A stretch of DNA of 64,000 nt from Serilophus lunatus. Lineage: Eukaryota; Chordata; Aves; Passeriformes; Eurylaimidae. A model generated the notes under the pieces. That model saw only the letters and a list, made by a program, of their open reading frames with translations. It had not been told where the DNA came from and did no database searches. The DNA is taken from contig VXBA01002409.1 of assembly GCA_013399895.1 (NCBI GenBank), positions 62,001-126,000 on the forward strand, in the 5' to 3' direction. Below, one piece after another: positions 31,761-45,091 of this stretch. Position numbers and translations under genes: made by a program. The stretch's first letter is position 1. Every line of letters begins with the position of its first letter.

Positions 31761-34382
31761 GCTCTGGTTTTTTCGGATGCTTTACCCACCCAACAGCTGC
31801 CTGTGCAGCAGGAGCCATCGGGGCTCCTCAGGGCAAAACCCACTGGTCTGACTGTTGGATTTAAGGGGTCATTCTCTCTACTTAAATTAAAAGCATCTCT
31901 TTAGGCCTCTGTCAGCAGCAAAAAAGCCCCAAAGGAAGCCCTTCAAGCAGCTCTTGTGCTGATCCCCCTTCCCCAGCACCTGCTCCGGTGCAGCTCTGCC
32001 TGCAGAGAAGGGCAGGTCCCACCTTCAGTGGTGACACCTCAGCCCTGCAGCCCAGAAACCCCTGCCCGAGGTCCTCCCCCCAGATCCAGAGCAGGACAGG
32101 GAGCCCTGTGCCCAGCAGGAAGGACAGCCTTGGGAAGACACACCCCAAGTGCTGCCAAGTGCCATCACATGGCCAAGTGATTTGGTCCATCCAAGAGAAA
32201 TATTTTGGCACTGACTGGGGGGAGAGGAGGCTGGGGATGCCAGGATCCTCACGTCTCCCTGTGTCCCCAGCTCTGTGTCAGGGGACACTGCAGCACTGAC
32301 GCTGTTCCAGCACAGCAGCTCAGCCCTGGCTTGTCCAAGGGAGAGCTCTTGGTGCAGTTCTCATTGACTGCATCACTCCTGGCTCAAACTATTGGAAAGT
32401 TCAGTTCAATTGTACTTTCTGGAAACTTAAGCCATAATCAATGCGTGAGCAGGCAGCCTGGTTCTGCTCCAGCACAGGCACGAGTCGCTCCCATCGGAGG
32501 GGATCTGTCTCATGCTCATTAGCAGTTACTCAGCTCCCCAAGGAGCAAACACCTCGTGTGCCATTTTTGGGCAGAGCTGCCTGGTAAGTCCCCCCCAGTG
32601 CCTCAGGCGAAGTCATAAATGCAGGACTTTTGCTCCCTAGAAGAGCTGGTTGGAAACCTGATGCTCCAAGGACTGCCCACAACAGGAAAAAAAAAGCTGC
32701 CAGAAAGGTTCGCCTGGATGAATCAGCAGGAGGGGACCTTCAAAGGCCGTGCCCAGAGGCACTGGCAGGCACAGCTACACAAACCAGGCAGTGAAGACCC
32801 GCTCCAAAAGAACACTTGAGCTGTGTGGCTTCACCCAATCCTTTTTTAACCAGCACTGCCCTGTCATCAAACTGGATAAGGGAGTGAATCCTTTCATTTG
32901 CACTTGTTGGAGCAGAGGACTGGGGAGCTGCAGAGCACAGCTCAACCCCTGCCTGCCAGCACAGCCCCCAGCTCCTCCCGAGGATCCATCCCCCTGAATT
33001 CACCCTGCCCAGGGATGTCAGAGCACAGCTCAGTGCTGGGAGACAACAGGAGGACAACGGCATCTCTTTCCTGCCCTCTGATAACGATGTGCAAATGTGC
33101 CCAAGCATTAAGGTGAGGAGTCATGGGAGGTGTAATGAATCCCTTGCTTATTAAAGCCTCTGGCATGTTAAAGGAATGCTGACAGCATTCCATAAGCACT
33201 CATTCCATGAGCACGAGCCATGTCCCAGCCCCTCACCACAACTCACCCCACAGAGGAGCATCCAAGAGATGGGACCTTTGAATGAAAACAAGGTGGGTTT
33301 GGGACAGAGGCAGAAGTGTCACATAACATCAGCTCACCGTCTGTCCCACATGAGGAAATGGATGAAAATGTGCATCCCTGAGATTCTTTGGCCCAGTCAG
33401 TTATTTGTGCCAGGCACAGGCTCCAGAGCCTGCTCTGCTTTCCCTGAGCCTGCATGGAGAAGTCCACAAAAACACCCCCAGGCATCCCACTTGCAGATGG
33501 AATTTGGTCTCCCTTTTTTTTCTGGACATCCCATGAGTGCCCATTGGCTGTCACTTTGCTGGATCAGCTTCCAAAGTGATACTTACAGGAGTTATTCAGA
33601 AAATGAACAAGGGGTTTTGGAGTAGAACATGAAATTGCTTTTATCCACTGCACAAAATGACAAATCAGGCAGCAGCATTGATGACTCCCTGGGAAAATCC
33701 ACCTCCAGGAAGCCTCCACTAAGTTTCCTAATGCATTCAGGGAAAGCTGCTGAGAAGGGAGGGAGGCAGGAGGGGGGTCAGGAGGAGCTGCCTGATCTCA
33801 ACCATGCTCCAGAGCAAGTGTTCTCAGCTTGTTTGCTAATCTCTTGTGACCGAGCATTGAACCAAATCTTCCTTCCTGGACAGAACCTCCCTGTCCACCT
33901 TTTTGTCTGCAAGAAATAGAGAAGGGAAAGAAAAAAAAACCAAAAAGGGCAACACTTCAACAATAAATAGGATGTCAATTAAACATGAGAGCATAACCTG
34001 CTCAAGGAAGAGCCATTGATTCTTCCACCTGTCAGTCTGGACTCAGCACACGCCTGGTTTGCTGTGATCCTCAGGGAGATGAAGTGTCTGAAACCCTCAG
34101 CAAGCAAAGGACAGGTTTCACAGTGTGTGTGACTCCTTTTAATTAATTATTTCTTTTTATTCAGATAAATAAATAACAACTGTCGCTGTGGCTTGAAAAT
34201 ATATTTGATGAAAAACACTTAAGGGATGACTTAGAGACCAGATCCCAGGACTGTCCCTGCCTCACCTTGTCTGGCTGAGTGAAGGGAGCACAGATCACCT
34301 GGAAATTTAATAACTCTCCAAGATTTCAAGGCCCTCAGAACCTGTGGGAGGAATGTTACTCCTCTGATTTTTGTTGAAACCG

Positions 34383-34450
34383 AGGAATCATGACTTTCTT
34401 AAAAGGAGGTGACTTGCCCAAGACCAGATGGAGGATCTGTCCCCTCAGCC
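34383..34450 (+). repeat. Possible MIR-type ancient SINE tail
   Basis: The stretch 'aggaggtgacttgcccaaga' followed by ccagatggaggatctgt resembles the conserved MIR/CORE-SINE region 'gttaagtgacttgcccaagg tcacacag'. Only this middle block is convincing. Confidence 0.4.
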
Positions 34451-34733
34451 TTGGGCAGGGACCACATCCAACCTCTGCCAGTTTGCTTTGCCTGGAGATG
34501 GAGCTGGGAGTGCCAACAGCAGCTCCCTGCTCCAGAGCTCCTTTTTCTACCTCCAACTAAGCAAAACCTCATCCATCTTGGAGTCTGGGCTTCCAGAGCT
34601 TAAATGAAGAGGAAGTGCCAGGCTGCACACAGACCCTTGCTGGATCTGGCCATGGTGACTGATGCCAGGCTCTGAGCTGAGCTGTTGTTGTTGCACCTTC
34701 ATTCTGTACCATAAAAACTTTGGGACAAGACTG

Positions 34734-34755
34734 TCTCTCTCTCTCTCTGTGTGTC
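34734..34755. repeat. (TC)n/(TG)n microsatellite
   Basis: A TC dinucleotide run passes directly into TGTGTG. Confidence 0.9.
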
Positions 34756-35591
34756 TGCAACAACAACCACATTCTCTGTGAACAGGGAGCTGACAGATGC
34801 ATGGTTAACATGCATGGGCTTAAATTGTAGTCCTGGGCTAGTTCCAAAACACAGGTGGTGATTTCTGGACACTGAATACGTTATCTGCTGAAAACCAAAA
34901 ATTACAGTGATCAGGCAGAAAGGGGCATTATCATCCTTCCATCATCCCCCCTCTGAAAACCTCACTGGGGCAGCTGCTCCTGCTCCCGCCCTGATCAATC
35001 CCTGCAAACACTAAAAGCAGTGACGTGTCCTCCTTTGAGCCACTTGTCAAGTGGAATCTGGCAGTTTTTAGTCCTTTTATTAGTTCTGCTAGTGAAAGAA
35101 ATTCACTTGAAGCCAAAGCTTAATGCAGTGAGGACGCAGTGCATATTTTGTGGGAGAGAGAGCTGTTATCCAGCTGAGTGCAGGGGTGGGAAGGGGATTA
35201 ACAAAGCCCTGGGCTGGAAGGGAGAAGAAGGAACAGAGAGGAACAGAGAAGATGCCCCTTGCCTCGACCTGCTATCCTGGACACACATTCCTTTGTGTTG
35301 CACTTCAGCCTCTGCCTGAATTGTATTAGAAGTGGAGAAAAAAAAAAGTAGGTGCGTGGTGGAAGGAAACAGAGAGTGAGCCCAGCACAGCCTGTGTGAG
35401 CTGGACCTGCTGATTCATCCGGGAGAAATGCTGGATGAGAGAGATGATTCAGGGATGCTGCTCCATGAGCAGAGGTGGGGCAGTGCCAGCAGAGTCATCT
35501 CAGTGAGCTGGAGGCTGCACACCAGGTGGGACAGCCTCGGGCATCCCCCTGGCTCTTTGCTGGGTCTGAGTCCACACAGATTGTCTGTTGT

Positions 35592-35690
35592 GAATCATTC
35601 AGGTTGGAAAAGGCTTCCAGGATCACCAAATCCAACCTTTGACCTGATGCCACCACGTCCACTAAACCACACCATGAGGTGTCACATCCC
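35592..35690 (-). mobile_element. CR1 LINE 3' end (gttggaaaa subfamily)
   Basis: Sequence gaatcattcaggttggaaaa, then 'ggatcaccaaatccaacctt' and tgatgccaccacgtccacta. It has the same type and orientation as the copies at 22074, 25893 and 26769. Confidence 0.9.
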
Positions 35691-35813
35691 CCTGTCCCTC
35701 TGATGAGGCTGTGCCCAGGGTTTATACATTATCCCTTATATAAATCAGACATTACACACAGCCCCAGTGCAGGAGCAGCTGTACCTAAATCCCCTCAAAA
35801 TATGCTTTAAACC

Positions 35814-35886
35814 TGGAGGACTAAGGCACAAAGGGATTAAGAGAACTGCCCAGAGACCATGTGGAGGAGTGCGTGTCAAATTTGGG
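35814..35886 (+). repeat. Candidate MIR-type ancient SINE tail
   Basis: The order matches the MIR/CORE-SINE layout: gaggactaaggcacaaaggg for 'gaggaaactgaggcacagag', then attaagagaactgcccagag for 'gttaagtaacttgcccaagg', then accatgtggaggagtg for the 'tcacacagctagtaagtgg' block. This is the best of the MIR-like matches in the window. The family assignment is from remembered consensus, not a search. Confidence 0.55.
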
Positions 35887-36183
35887 AAGTGAACTTTTAT
35901 CTCCTGAAAACCTTTCTGGCTCAGTGCTCAGTGACTTGCATCAAGCCTTTTACAGCTGCACAGCAGCTGCTGGAGGAGCCAGTGTTCTCCACTCCCAGGC
36001 ATTTATGCCATGCCTGGCACTGCTGCTGCAAAACTGGCAGTTTTATAACCCCCAAAATTAGTATTATTGGATGGACAGCGGGAGAGGAGGAAGGTAAACG
36101 GGACACAACCCTCCTGGGACTGCTCCCTGCTCCCTCCCTCCCTGCAGCTCTCATTATTTTCCAGCAAGGGCAGTCGTGTTTTC

Positions 36184-36195
36184 CTCTCTCTCTCT
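36184..36195. repeat. (CT)n microsatellite
   Basis: Six CT units. Confidence 0.85.
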
Positions 36196-38901
36196 CGCTT
36201 GTCAGGACGAGGTGACATTTGAGTTGCGCTGATGAGACCGACCAGGGTGAGACACATGTTTGTGGTCGCTTTGGGCAACCAACTGCCAAGGCCTTCAACT
36301 GCTCTCCTTTGATTTTCCTCCAGTGCCAATCTCTGCCTCGCTGGCAGCTGGAGTCACCCTGTGCCTCCCTGCGGGGATCCGTGGGAGCAGGAGCTGCTCT
36401 CCCCTCAGCCAGGATCTGCTCCAGGAAGGAAAGGGGCTGGTCCTTTATCCTGGGTGCTGGGAGAGGGACGGCTGTGGGTGCCCCAGCTCTGCTGGGTGAC
36501 CTGCTGTCCTGCTGCACGCTGAATCTTTGGGAGAGACAGCCATCCCCAGCTGGGGAGCAATCCTAACACCACACAGGGATCCAGCCCAGGTATCACTCTC
36601 TGAGCTCATGTGTGTGAGAGCATTGTCAGGACAAGCTCCACACACAAAGGCTGTGACTTCAACACGATGTCACTCTTCCACTTGTCCCAGCAGCACTTTC
36701 CCAGTGATGAACTGGCTGCTCCCATGGGATTGACTGGATGGGAAAAAGTTAATTGCACAGGAGCAAGGCTGCAAACCTCCTGGCTCTGGTGCAGCAAAGC
36801 ACCTGAACAGTGTTAAGCATCAAACACTGTCTGAGCTGCCGTCAGTCACAAAATCCACAGTCCTTAAGCCCCGTGTCCCACATCCCAGATCAGGGGAATC
36901 GTGTTGGTGCTGCTGTAACAGGGATTCACAGCCACAAATGCTGTGGGCCTGGTTTGATTCTGCTTTGCACATTCCCTGACGATTTTTATCAGTGCATAAA
37001 CCAGAAATAAAGAAGAACTTCTCATTTAACTTTCATGGAAGTGTTTCATATTCATTTTGCATAAATGACAACACGAGATGTAAGATGGATCAAGTTTTGT
37101 GAGTGTCCTTCAGGGACAGATCCCGGATCATTTAATCTAGTGGACCTTCAGCCACTGTCTTTGCTGGAAGTGTGACCAGGTGACATCTGTGTTGAAGGAA
37201 GGTCACACACCTTGTGACCCAAGAGAGGGGAAAAAGAGGAACCTCCAGGATTTGGTGAGCAGGGAGATCCAGGAGCAGGAACAACACACAGGGCACTCAG
37301 CACCTTGCAGGGGTGACAGAGCTGGCAGCATCCAAAAGGTCTCTGCCACCCCTTCCTCACCCATCCCTTCCCAGAGCACCATTAATCCCTTGCTGTCACC
37401 ACACAACATCTTCCTGATGTCCCTCCAGCTCCAATATTCCCAGAAAACCCAAATAACTCTAACAATAAAATCCAGTCTGCCCTGTGTGAACACTGGTGTG
37501 TGTCACAGATTGAGGGCAGCTTGTTTTCCCCAACGGAAAGTCCTTGGAGCCTGTGAACGATTTCTGACCTGGGGTTGCTCTAATTAGTAAGAAGCATTCA
37601 GGTCAATTACAACACTGGGCTGGTTACTACAATCACTGTCATTAATTGTATTCGATTACACATTTGTAACTATTAAATACAGTATCTCTCCAGTGCCTGT
37701 GTGGACTTTTAACTCATCAGAAGACAAGGGGAAGTACTTAACACAGAGGAATGGCCAGGTAATACGAGGCTAAATCCACACCAGCCCCATGCACCATTTA
37801 TCTCCTCTCTGCATGTGTCTGGCTGATCCAGCACATGAGAGACTCAAAGGATTTGTTTTCCTTCATCCTCTTTTCCCTCTGGACCAAAGTCCTCTTTCCT
37901 CAGCTGTCCTGCACACGCTGAGGCTGCTCAGCTCCCCGTGGCCACTGTTATCCCAGGCACGTGGGCAGCATCTCACGAGGGCAGCACAAGTGATTATCCC
38001 TGTCACAGGTGTCCAGAGAGGGAAGAGGCTGCTTTGTGGAGCTTCTGGCCTCAGCCTTCCCATGGCTGCGAGGGCTCTTGCATTCCCCCAGCCACAGCCA
38101 GGACTTTACACTGCTTATAAAAGAACTTCACTTTGAAGAAGTGTTTCTGTGTCCTACGATGTTAAACTGCTAATGGGAAAGGAAATGTATTCATGATTCA
38201 CTGTGCAAAAGCAGCCTTGGAGGAATGCAGATTGTATTTTCCCTCTGCAAACATTTGATCATCCCAATAAAAGAGCAGCCCCACCTTTTCCAGCAGCTCC
38301 ACAAATCACAGCAAATGGAAACAACAGGTTTATCGTTGTCAGGATGGTCGTTACCCAAGGATTTTATGGCTGCTGGGGGGAGGGGGTGCCTGATTATGGG
38401 CACGAGGTGCCTCCTGAAGGACTGCGGGACTCTCCAAAACTCAGATTGCTGCTTAAGCCTCTGGCTTAAAATGGAAATGATTCCCCGGGTTCACCCTCCC
38501 CCTCAGCTGTGATTGCATTCTCTGGTGATCCAGCCTTCCCTTCCCAGGCAGTCCTGCTCAGCAAGGCTGAGCTGATGGCTCTGGGAGTGAGCAGAGCCTC
38601 AGGAGGTCCCTGCCACCACTGTTTCACAGCCCTCATGCAAATAATCGAGCTGGTATTGCATGGCCTGAGGTGCTGAACCTGCACACCTGATCCACTCCAT
38701 TGCACAGCTCTGATCTGTTCCTCTTCCATTAATTAATACCTTTGATTAGGATTTGAGCTTCCAGCAAGGACCAAGGCCATGTTACACAGCTGGATCATAT
38801 TTAGAGTAGAAGGCAGCTTCACTCCAGAAGTGGGTTTTATTGCCATTTATCATTCCCTGGACAGCTGGACATTCATCTGCCACATGCTCTGTATCCCCAG
38901 G

Positions 38902-38975
38902 GATCACAGAATATCCTGAATTAGAAGAGAACCATCAGGATCACCGAATTCCAACTCCTGCAACCACCAGGACCT
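38902..38975 (-). mobile_element. CR1 LINE 3' tail (short)
   Basis: Sequence gatcacagaatatcctgaat, then tagaagagaaccatcaggat and 'accgaattccaactcctgca'. It is the inverted form of the 'ccaactcaggatattctatg' tail subfamily found at 770-824. The right boundary is uncertain. Confidence 0.85.
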
Positions 38976-41900
38976 GAGATCAAACTGCTGGGAGCACCCT
39001 CAGGAGCACCTGAGGCAGCAGAAGCCCTTTGGAAGGAGGTTACCTCTGACCAGGCAGGTGCAGAGGGAGCTGGCAGTGACCACCCTCTCACTTGTACCTC
39101 ACCTTAAATATCCTGCAGTTTATGTACCTGCAGTTTACTCTCAGCTCTCAAAGCTCCAAGGAGATGCTCTCTGCTGCCTGGGTTATAAATAAGGCCAAGA
39201 AGTGCTGAGCCAGAACGTGTGGCAGTAATTCTGAGCTGTGACTTAAAGGTCTAAATGCTCCTCCCAAAGCCTGTTCCTCCCTCGGGTGATCCTGACACAA
39301 GCTGGACCCATGGGCAGCACTGGGAGAACCTGTCACAGGAGCATCTCTGGGATAACTCTGTCCCCTCCATCCTTCTGGGTGCAGGAGCTCCATAGTCCTC
39401 TACCACAACATCGTTTTCCCATTCTCCACAGGATTTCATCCTCTGGAATGACTCTGTACAGTGAAATATCCGTGTTTTAACACTTGGAAATCATTTAATT
39501 TTATTGGAAATCTCCTGGCTGTTTTACAGCCAGTGCTGCAGATGAACTGACAATAAAGGAGGAGGGAGAGGAATGTCCGAGAGGTGCTGAGCAGCCCCAA
39601 CTCCTGCCAACTCAGCACTTCCCAGGGAAGCACTCAGCATCTGGCAGGATGGAGCTTTGGCATAATTTTTTTTTCAACTCTCCCCCTGCTTTTTTTTTAC
39701 AGTATAAATTAAGTTTAATAGCAGAGCAAGGGTGCAGTGCTGCTCAGGGCAGAGTGTGCTAATGAGCTGAGCCTTGTGCTGCAAGAGCAACCTCCCTGTC
39801 CACCTCTCCTCGTGCATCTTTTGCATTTTAATACTTAATCCTTCCTAAAAATAGCCACAATTCTTAGTCCTTTTAATATGATCTTCATAAAATAATAATT
39901 CTTAAAGATCTTTGAAAGCTTAGCTTTGGATTTAATAAACTGGACAAAGTGGTCATTCCCCCAGCTCCTGGTGCAGGACTGATCCCAGAGACTGAAGACA
40001 AACACACCCCAACTGCCTGCAGGGTAATACCAAACTCAGCTGCTTCAGTAAAGAAATGAAGTTAATAAATCAAGTGCCTATTTAGCACCTTTTCCACAGC
40101 AGCTCTTCTCCAGCTTCCATCAGAAAGGAAAGAAAGAGGGGAGGAAAAAGAAACGACAGCTGGAAGTTGAACTGGGACTTGGGACCAGTGAAGAAGCATT
40201 TCAGACCACAAGGAGCTCTCTGCCTGCTTTCCCCACACTCAGTAATGTCAGCTTTGCACTGGAAAGCTGTTGCTGCACCTGAAATTTGGGTTCAAACACT
40301 ACAGCTGCTCCCTACAGGTTTTCCCCAGGAGCCAGGGACAGGCAGTTGGGATCTCTGCCCAGTTCCATACTGGTGTGATGGCCCAGGCTTGTTCCTGCCC
40401 CACCTGAGCCAGGATGGAGGATCAGGACAGCACCTGACCCAACACACTAGGCTGCTTCTGAGCCCAGTTTAACAGCACTGCACCTATTTGCAGTAACTGA
40501 GTATTTCTGCAAGTCACAGGTCTGGAGATGGGGATCTGAGAAGGATGTGAGTGATTCAGACTCGTGGAAATAAACGCCTCGAAATGAAGACTGAAAAAAG
40601 ATTAATCTCTTTAACTTATCAGGAAGAAATTCAAAAGGTAATTTGATTATAGTGCACAAGCACTTTCACAGGAAGAAACTATCAGATACTGAGGGCTCTT
40701 TAATCTGGCAGAGATGAGCAAAGAGAGAATCTCTTAGTGGAAATTAAAGGCAGCCAAATTTGAATTCAAAATAATGTGTATGTTTTTTCTAAATGGGGGA
40801 ATGAATCACTGAACAACCCAGGATGGTAGACTCACTGTCATGGTTTTGAATCTCTCTGCAAGATACTTTTTGTAGGGACAAACTCAGAGAAATCAGAGCA
40901 GGGATCTCTAGTCCACTGCCAACAGCAACAAGGATGACCCTCCCCTACACATGAGGGTCTTTGGACCCACTTGGTTTTATCTGGAGCACACATTTATTTC
41001 TGTTTGCAGAGCTGTGAGAGACCAGCAAAGCCAAGGAATCTGGGATGGGATGATGCTCACTGCAACAGAGGAGAACTCAGGGATAGAAGGAGCCCAGCAG
41101 CCCCCCCACACACACACTCCCCAGCACAGGGGGAATCCCTGGGATGCTTCATTCCAGACGTCCTGGTAATGATGCTGCTGCCTGGGAGGGCATCAGTCAG
41201 CAGTGGAGGCACTTTAGAACCCATCATTTCTCTCCACAGCAAATTAGCAACCAAGAGTTTGGATGTTCATTGACAGGAACATCTTCACATCCTTTAAACA
41301 CTCCTGGGTGGCTTCCCCCTGAATCCAGATATCACATCATTTATTTAACTTAGTGAATAAAGTAATTAATACCAGGGAGTTCTGACTGCTTGGCAGGATA
41401 TACTGTTACAGCCAACAAATTTTATGTCTTTAGGCTCCACAGCAGAATTTGATTTAATTTGTCCTAAGGTTAAGGAAGACAGGGTGGAAATTTGATGGCT
41501 CCAGATCACAAATTCACTACAATTTATCATCTCCACCATGTGGTGTGGACAGGCACCACTCCCAAGTTAGGAAACCAGAAGTTTACTCAATCATTTTGCT
41601 TTATCCAACACTGTTCATCCCAAATGTGCTGTGTCTCCCTGCCACTGGCACTGGGATCAGGGTCCACAAAATGTTGGGATTATCCACTTAAACACAATCT
41701 CAAGGAAAGGTAGGGAAGCATTTTGTCTTTCCCCCTAAAAATTATGTTTAAATTGCATTTAAAAAAGTCAGGAAATTCAACAAAATGCTTTGAATTGTGT
41801 GGGGTTTTTTTTAATTTTTGTGACAGTGAGGAAAGGGAACATGTTGCACATGAGCTGTTTCTTAAGCACATCCAGACTGCAGAATAACACATTTCTGTGG

Positions 41901-42282
41901 TTGGATATCCTTTCTTAAATAACAAAACCCAGAATAATTTCTCTGTTTGGCCTCACCACGGAATTATATTCCCTCCCTCAGCAGTGGATTTGGGAGCAAG
42001 GAGGCTTTTAGACCCTCAAACCCCAGCCCAGCAGTGGCCTGGCCTGGATCTCAAGGAGCAAAGAGAAGGAACCAGGAGATTCCCTCTCTGAGAGCTCTTC
42101 ACCTGCCCAACAGGTTACACTCAGTTTCCAGAGCAGGGGCTACAACACCACAACAGCTTCCAGGAGGATGTGCACGAGGCTCTGGCTCGTGAACAGCTTT
42201 ATACAGCAATTATGTACCAAAAGAGCTCCCAGATGTGCAGTGAATGTGATAACAAAATGTCCCAGTTTATGGCATTTTCTAC

Positions 42283-42298
42283 CTCTCTCTCTCTCTCT
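42283..42298. repeat. (CT)n microsatellite
   Basis: Eight CT units. Confidence 0.92.
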
Positions 42299-44255
42299 TC
42301 TGTCATTGTCCTTTAGAAAGTGAACATGAGGAATAAAGCTCTATTTTTAGAGATGAATCCAGGTCCTAAAAAGCTGGAAAATTAAATCCAGAGATTTCCT
42401 AGGCTTAAGAAGGCCACACACTGCAGTCCAGCTCAAGCCTCCCTGCTGGGACAGACCCACCCCCCTGTCTCAGTGGGGCTGAGGCTGTTCCCACCAGAAG
42501 AGCACTGAAGTGAAATCCAGGGAACTCAACAAGATGGGAATGAAGGCAGACCTTGCACAGGTTCACCCTCCCCTCTCCCTGAACTCTGAGAACTGAATTT
42601 GACTCTTCCTTGTGTATGTGACAAATGCTTAAATTAGCCAAGTCACGTCAGTGCTCACAGAACATCTTGAAGGTACAAACCCCTTACTTGAGAGCTCTTC
42701 CTAAAGGTTAATCCCATCATGAGGGCCGAGTTCTCCATCAGGTTTCCACTGTGGTTTCCCTCAGCAGCTGCATGTATGAACCTCTGGGTCAGACAGGGCA
42801 TTTGTCAGAGTGCCAGGTCAGCTGGAAGCTGGGCAAGAAAACAAGAGGAAAGGATTATTATATGTATGCCAATGTCATGTGAAGTTGTCTAGAAAGAGTT
42901 TGGATTACAGAGATCAGAGATTCTAATGGAAAATCCAGATTAGTGTCACTAGTCTTTAAAAGTACACCTAAGACATAGGGCTTCACTCTTGACCCTCTGC
43001 TCTCTCCTGCAAAATTGTCTGGGGTTCACTTGGACCATGCCTGGATGCCCCCAGTGAGGTACCAAACCACCACAATTAAGCCACTATTAGTCTTGTCCCA
43101 ACCAGGCCACTCCAGATCTTGCAATAAAAGCATAAATTCCGTGAGGAAGGGAAGCTCTGCAAGTCACAAGCTCTGCTGGAGCCAGCAAGGGCTCGTGTCC
43201 AGGATTCTGACTCTAATTACTTACACTGCCCTGCTCAGGCAGTTCCTTACATGATTTATCTTAAAGATGACATAAAATTATTATTGCTGATCGCTTAAAA
43301 TAACTTTGGGAGTACCTGACAGATTAAATCTAAGAACATACAAGTGGGAGTGCAGGGCTTGAGCAAAATACAAGCCTCTGGTTGAGTGGTTCTTTTGGGA
43401 CACAGTGCCAAACCATTTTTTGGGGTTTCCTCCTTAACCCTGTGGGTAACTCTCCAGCAGGAACCTCTGTGCCACCTTCTCCATGCACAGGAACCTGCCA
43501 CAAACCCTTGACTGATGTTTTTCCATCACAGTCCAAGGCCAACGCTCGCTGTGGCTGCTCCTGCTGTTCCCCATCACCTCTTACACAAACCACCTCACTG
43601 CCTCTTGGTCATTTAATCTTACTTAGTTCTCGTCTCTCATAATATTCAGAGGCTCCTGGGGACACAAATAGTGTTGATTTGTATGTACAACCACCTACAA
43701 CAAGGAGGGCTCTGGTCCTCAGTCCAAATCATAAATAATAGTTAATATAGTTCAAACATGACTGGCTAGTTTCTACCTAAAAATGTCAATAAAGCAGGGC
43801 CATATTGATGCAAAGAGACATAAAATGTGAACTCCTTCAATACAGGCACTTATTTGTCTCCGTTTGTGAGGCCAGGAAGGAAAGAGCTGTTAGCAGTGAA
43901 TAGTATTTTATTAGCATCATAAACCCCAAGAGCAAAGTTTGTGTCACAGAGAACTGCACATGCATTTGAAGGCTTAATTTATGTGCCTGACTTCTTTTCT
44001 GAGTTTTTTTTGCCCTTCCCTTTTACCAAATGGGGACATAATATAATTTAAAATAAAGACTAATAGAGCCTGAAGACACCTTTGGGTGAAGGAAATGTTC
44101 ATGGAAAACTACACCTACATCCTGCTGAAATCCTGTCAGAGAGTTCAGTGGAATTAGGACATTAATCCATCGTGCAGAGGTACATGGAAGCTTCAGAAAA
44201 AAATGCAGTTTCATGGACCAGGTTCTGAGCATGAGCATCAGGAAGTGCCACAAAC

Positions 44256-44330
44256 TTGAGAGGCAAAGCCCAGATGGGGGCGAAGTGACTTGCTGAGGAA
44301 CTCCAACAAGTTAGCAGTGAGAAATTAGTG
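44256..44330 (+). repeat. Candidate MIR-type ancient SINE tail
   Basis: The stretch ttgagaggcaaagcccagat, then gggggcgaagtgacttgctg and caacaagttagcagtgagaa, follows the MIR order 'tgaggcacagag / ttaagtgacttgccc / cagcaagttagtggcagag'. A 3-5 bp insertion interrupts the central part. Confidence 0.45.
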
Positions 44331-45091
44331 AGGATGGAAGAGCAAGCACGGCTTTGTTGGCTTTCTATGAATTTGAGCTCAGATCTTCAGCAAATGTGAT
44401 ACACAATGACCACACCTGCCCCACTGCAGACTCATCTCCAGCACCAGTCACACAAGAGGAGTTAAACCCCCTCCAGCTACAGACCATTGTCCTTCACCTC
44501 TAACTCCATTTTCCTTCCATCAGCAGCTGGGGCAGGTTTGTGGAAATAGCTGTGGCAATATAATCCCAACCAACCACCCTGTTAATCAGCAAATTGCAGC
44601 TTTCCATACATTCCAAACCTTTTAACTCCCAGCTGCTTCTTGTGGTGTATTTACACAGAACCAGTTCTGCAAAGCAAGTTCTGTGCCCGTTACAGAGCTG
44701 TAAATATGGCTTTAATGACCAAACAGCGTTTCTTTAACATCCTGCTGTCTGCCTGTTCCTGAGAAGGGAAATCAGATGTGGAGGTGAGTGCTGGAGGCAC
44801 AGCACTCCAGGTTTTATGACAAAGGAAATAGGCTGCACAAGTAACTGTGAAAGAGCTGTTTGCAGGGCACAGGATAAAGGGGAGCAGCATGGGGCAGGCT
44901 TTTCAGGAGACAGGGACTAGCTGCCTATTGAGCAGGAAAGGTATTTGTGGCTCCAAGGAGCGAGGTGAGGTAAATCTCACATGTCACAGCGTAAACACAA
45001 AGGTTTGGGAGTTCAGCAAGGAATAGCCTTTGTTGGCAAAAACATTCCCAAGCTCAGCTCTGTCTGTGAGGACTGAGGGGAGGAAAGTGTG

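Larger units (their letters stand above)
31765..35591. other. Unique non-coding sequence, about 3.8 kb
   Basis: No CR1 and no named gene. A splice-like pair (acceptor ...ctcattagcag at about 32525, donor CTG|GTAAGT at about 32583) encloses 58 nt that are open in all three frames, so it is uninformative. 34135-34215 is AT-rich (TTAATTAATTATTT). A MIR-like tail at 34383 and a (TC)n run at 34734 are listed separately. Confidence 0.55.
35691..38901. other. Unique non-coding sequence, about 3.2 kb
   Basis: No CR1 or named gene apart from the MIR-like tail at 35814. A (CT)n run lies at 36184-36195. The 198-codon minus frame at 35921-36517 overlaps other frames on both strands and shows no domain or exon structure. 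37600-37690 is AT-rich (CATTAATTGTATTCGATTAC). Confidence 0.55.
38976..45091. other. Longest stretch without a recognised CR1, about 6 kb
   Basis: Mostly moderately AT-rich unique sequence. I see no named gene: open frames are under 105 codons and overlap on both strands. It contains a (CT)n run at 42283-42298, a MIR-like tail at 44256 and T-runs near 39668-39700. A 17-nt splice-like segment near 44768-44784 is too short to support. If this locus is conserved, this block is where cross-species alignment would be most informative. Confidence 0.55.

Noticed and set aside
32525..32582. 58-nt segment between AG and GTAAGT
   Set aside because: All three frames are open and the acceptor is weak, so it carries no information.
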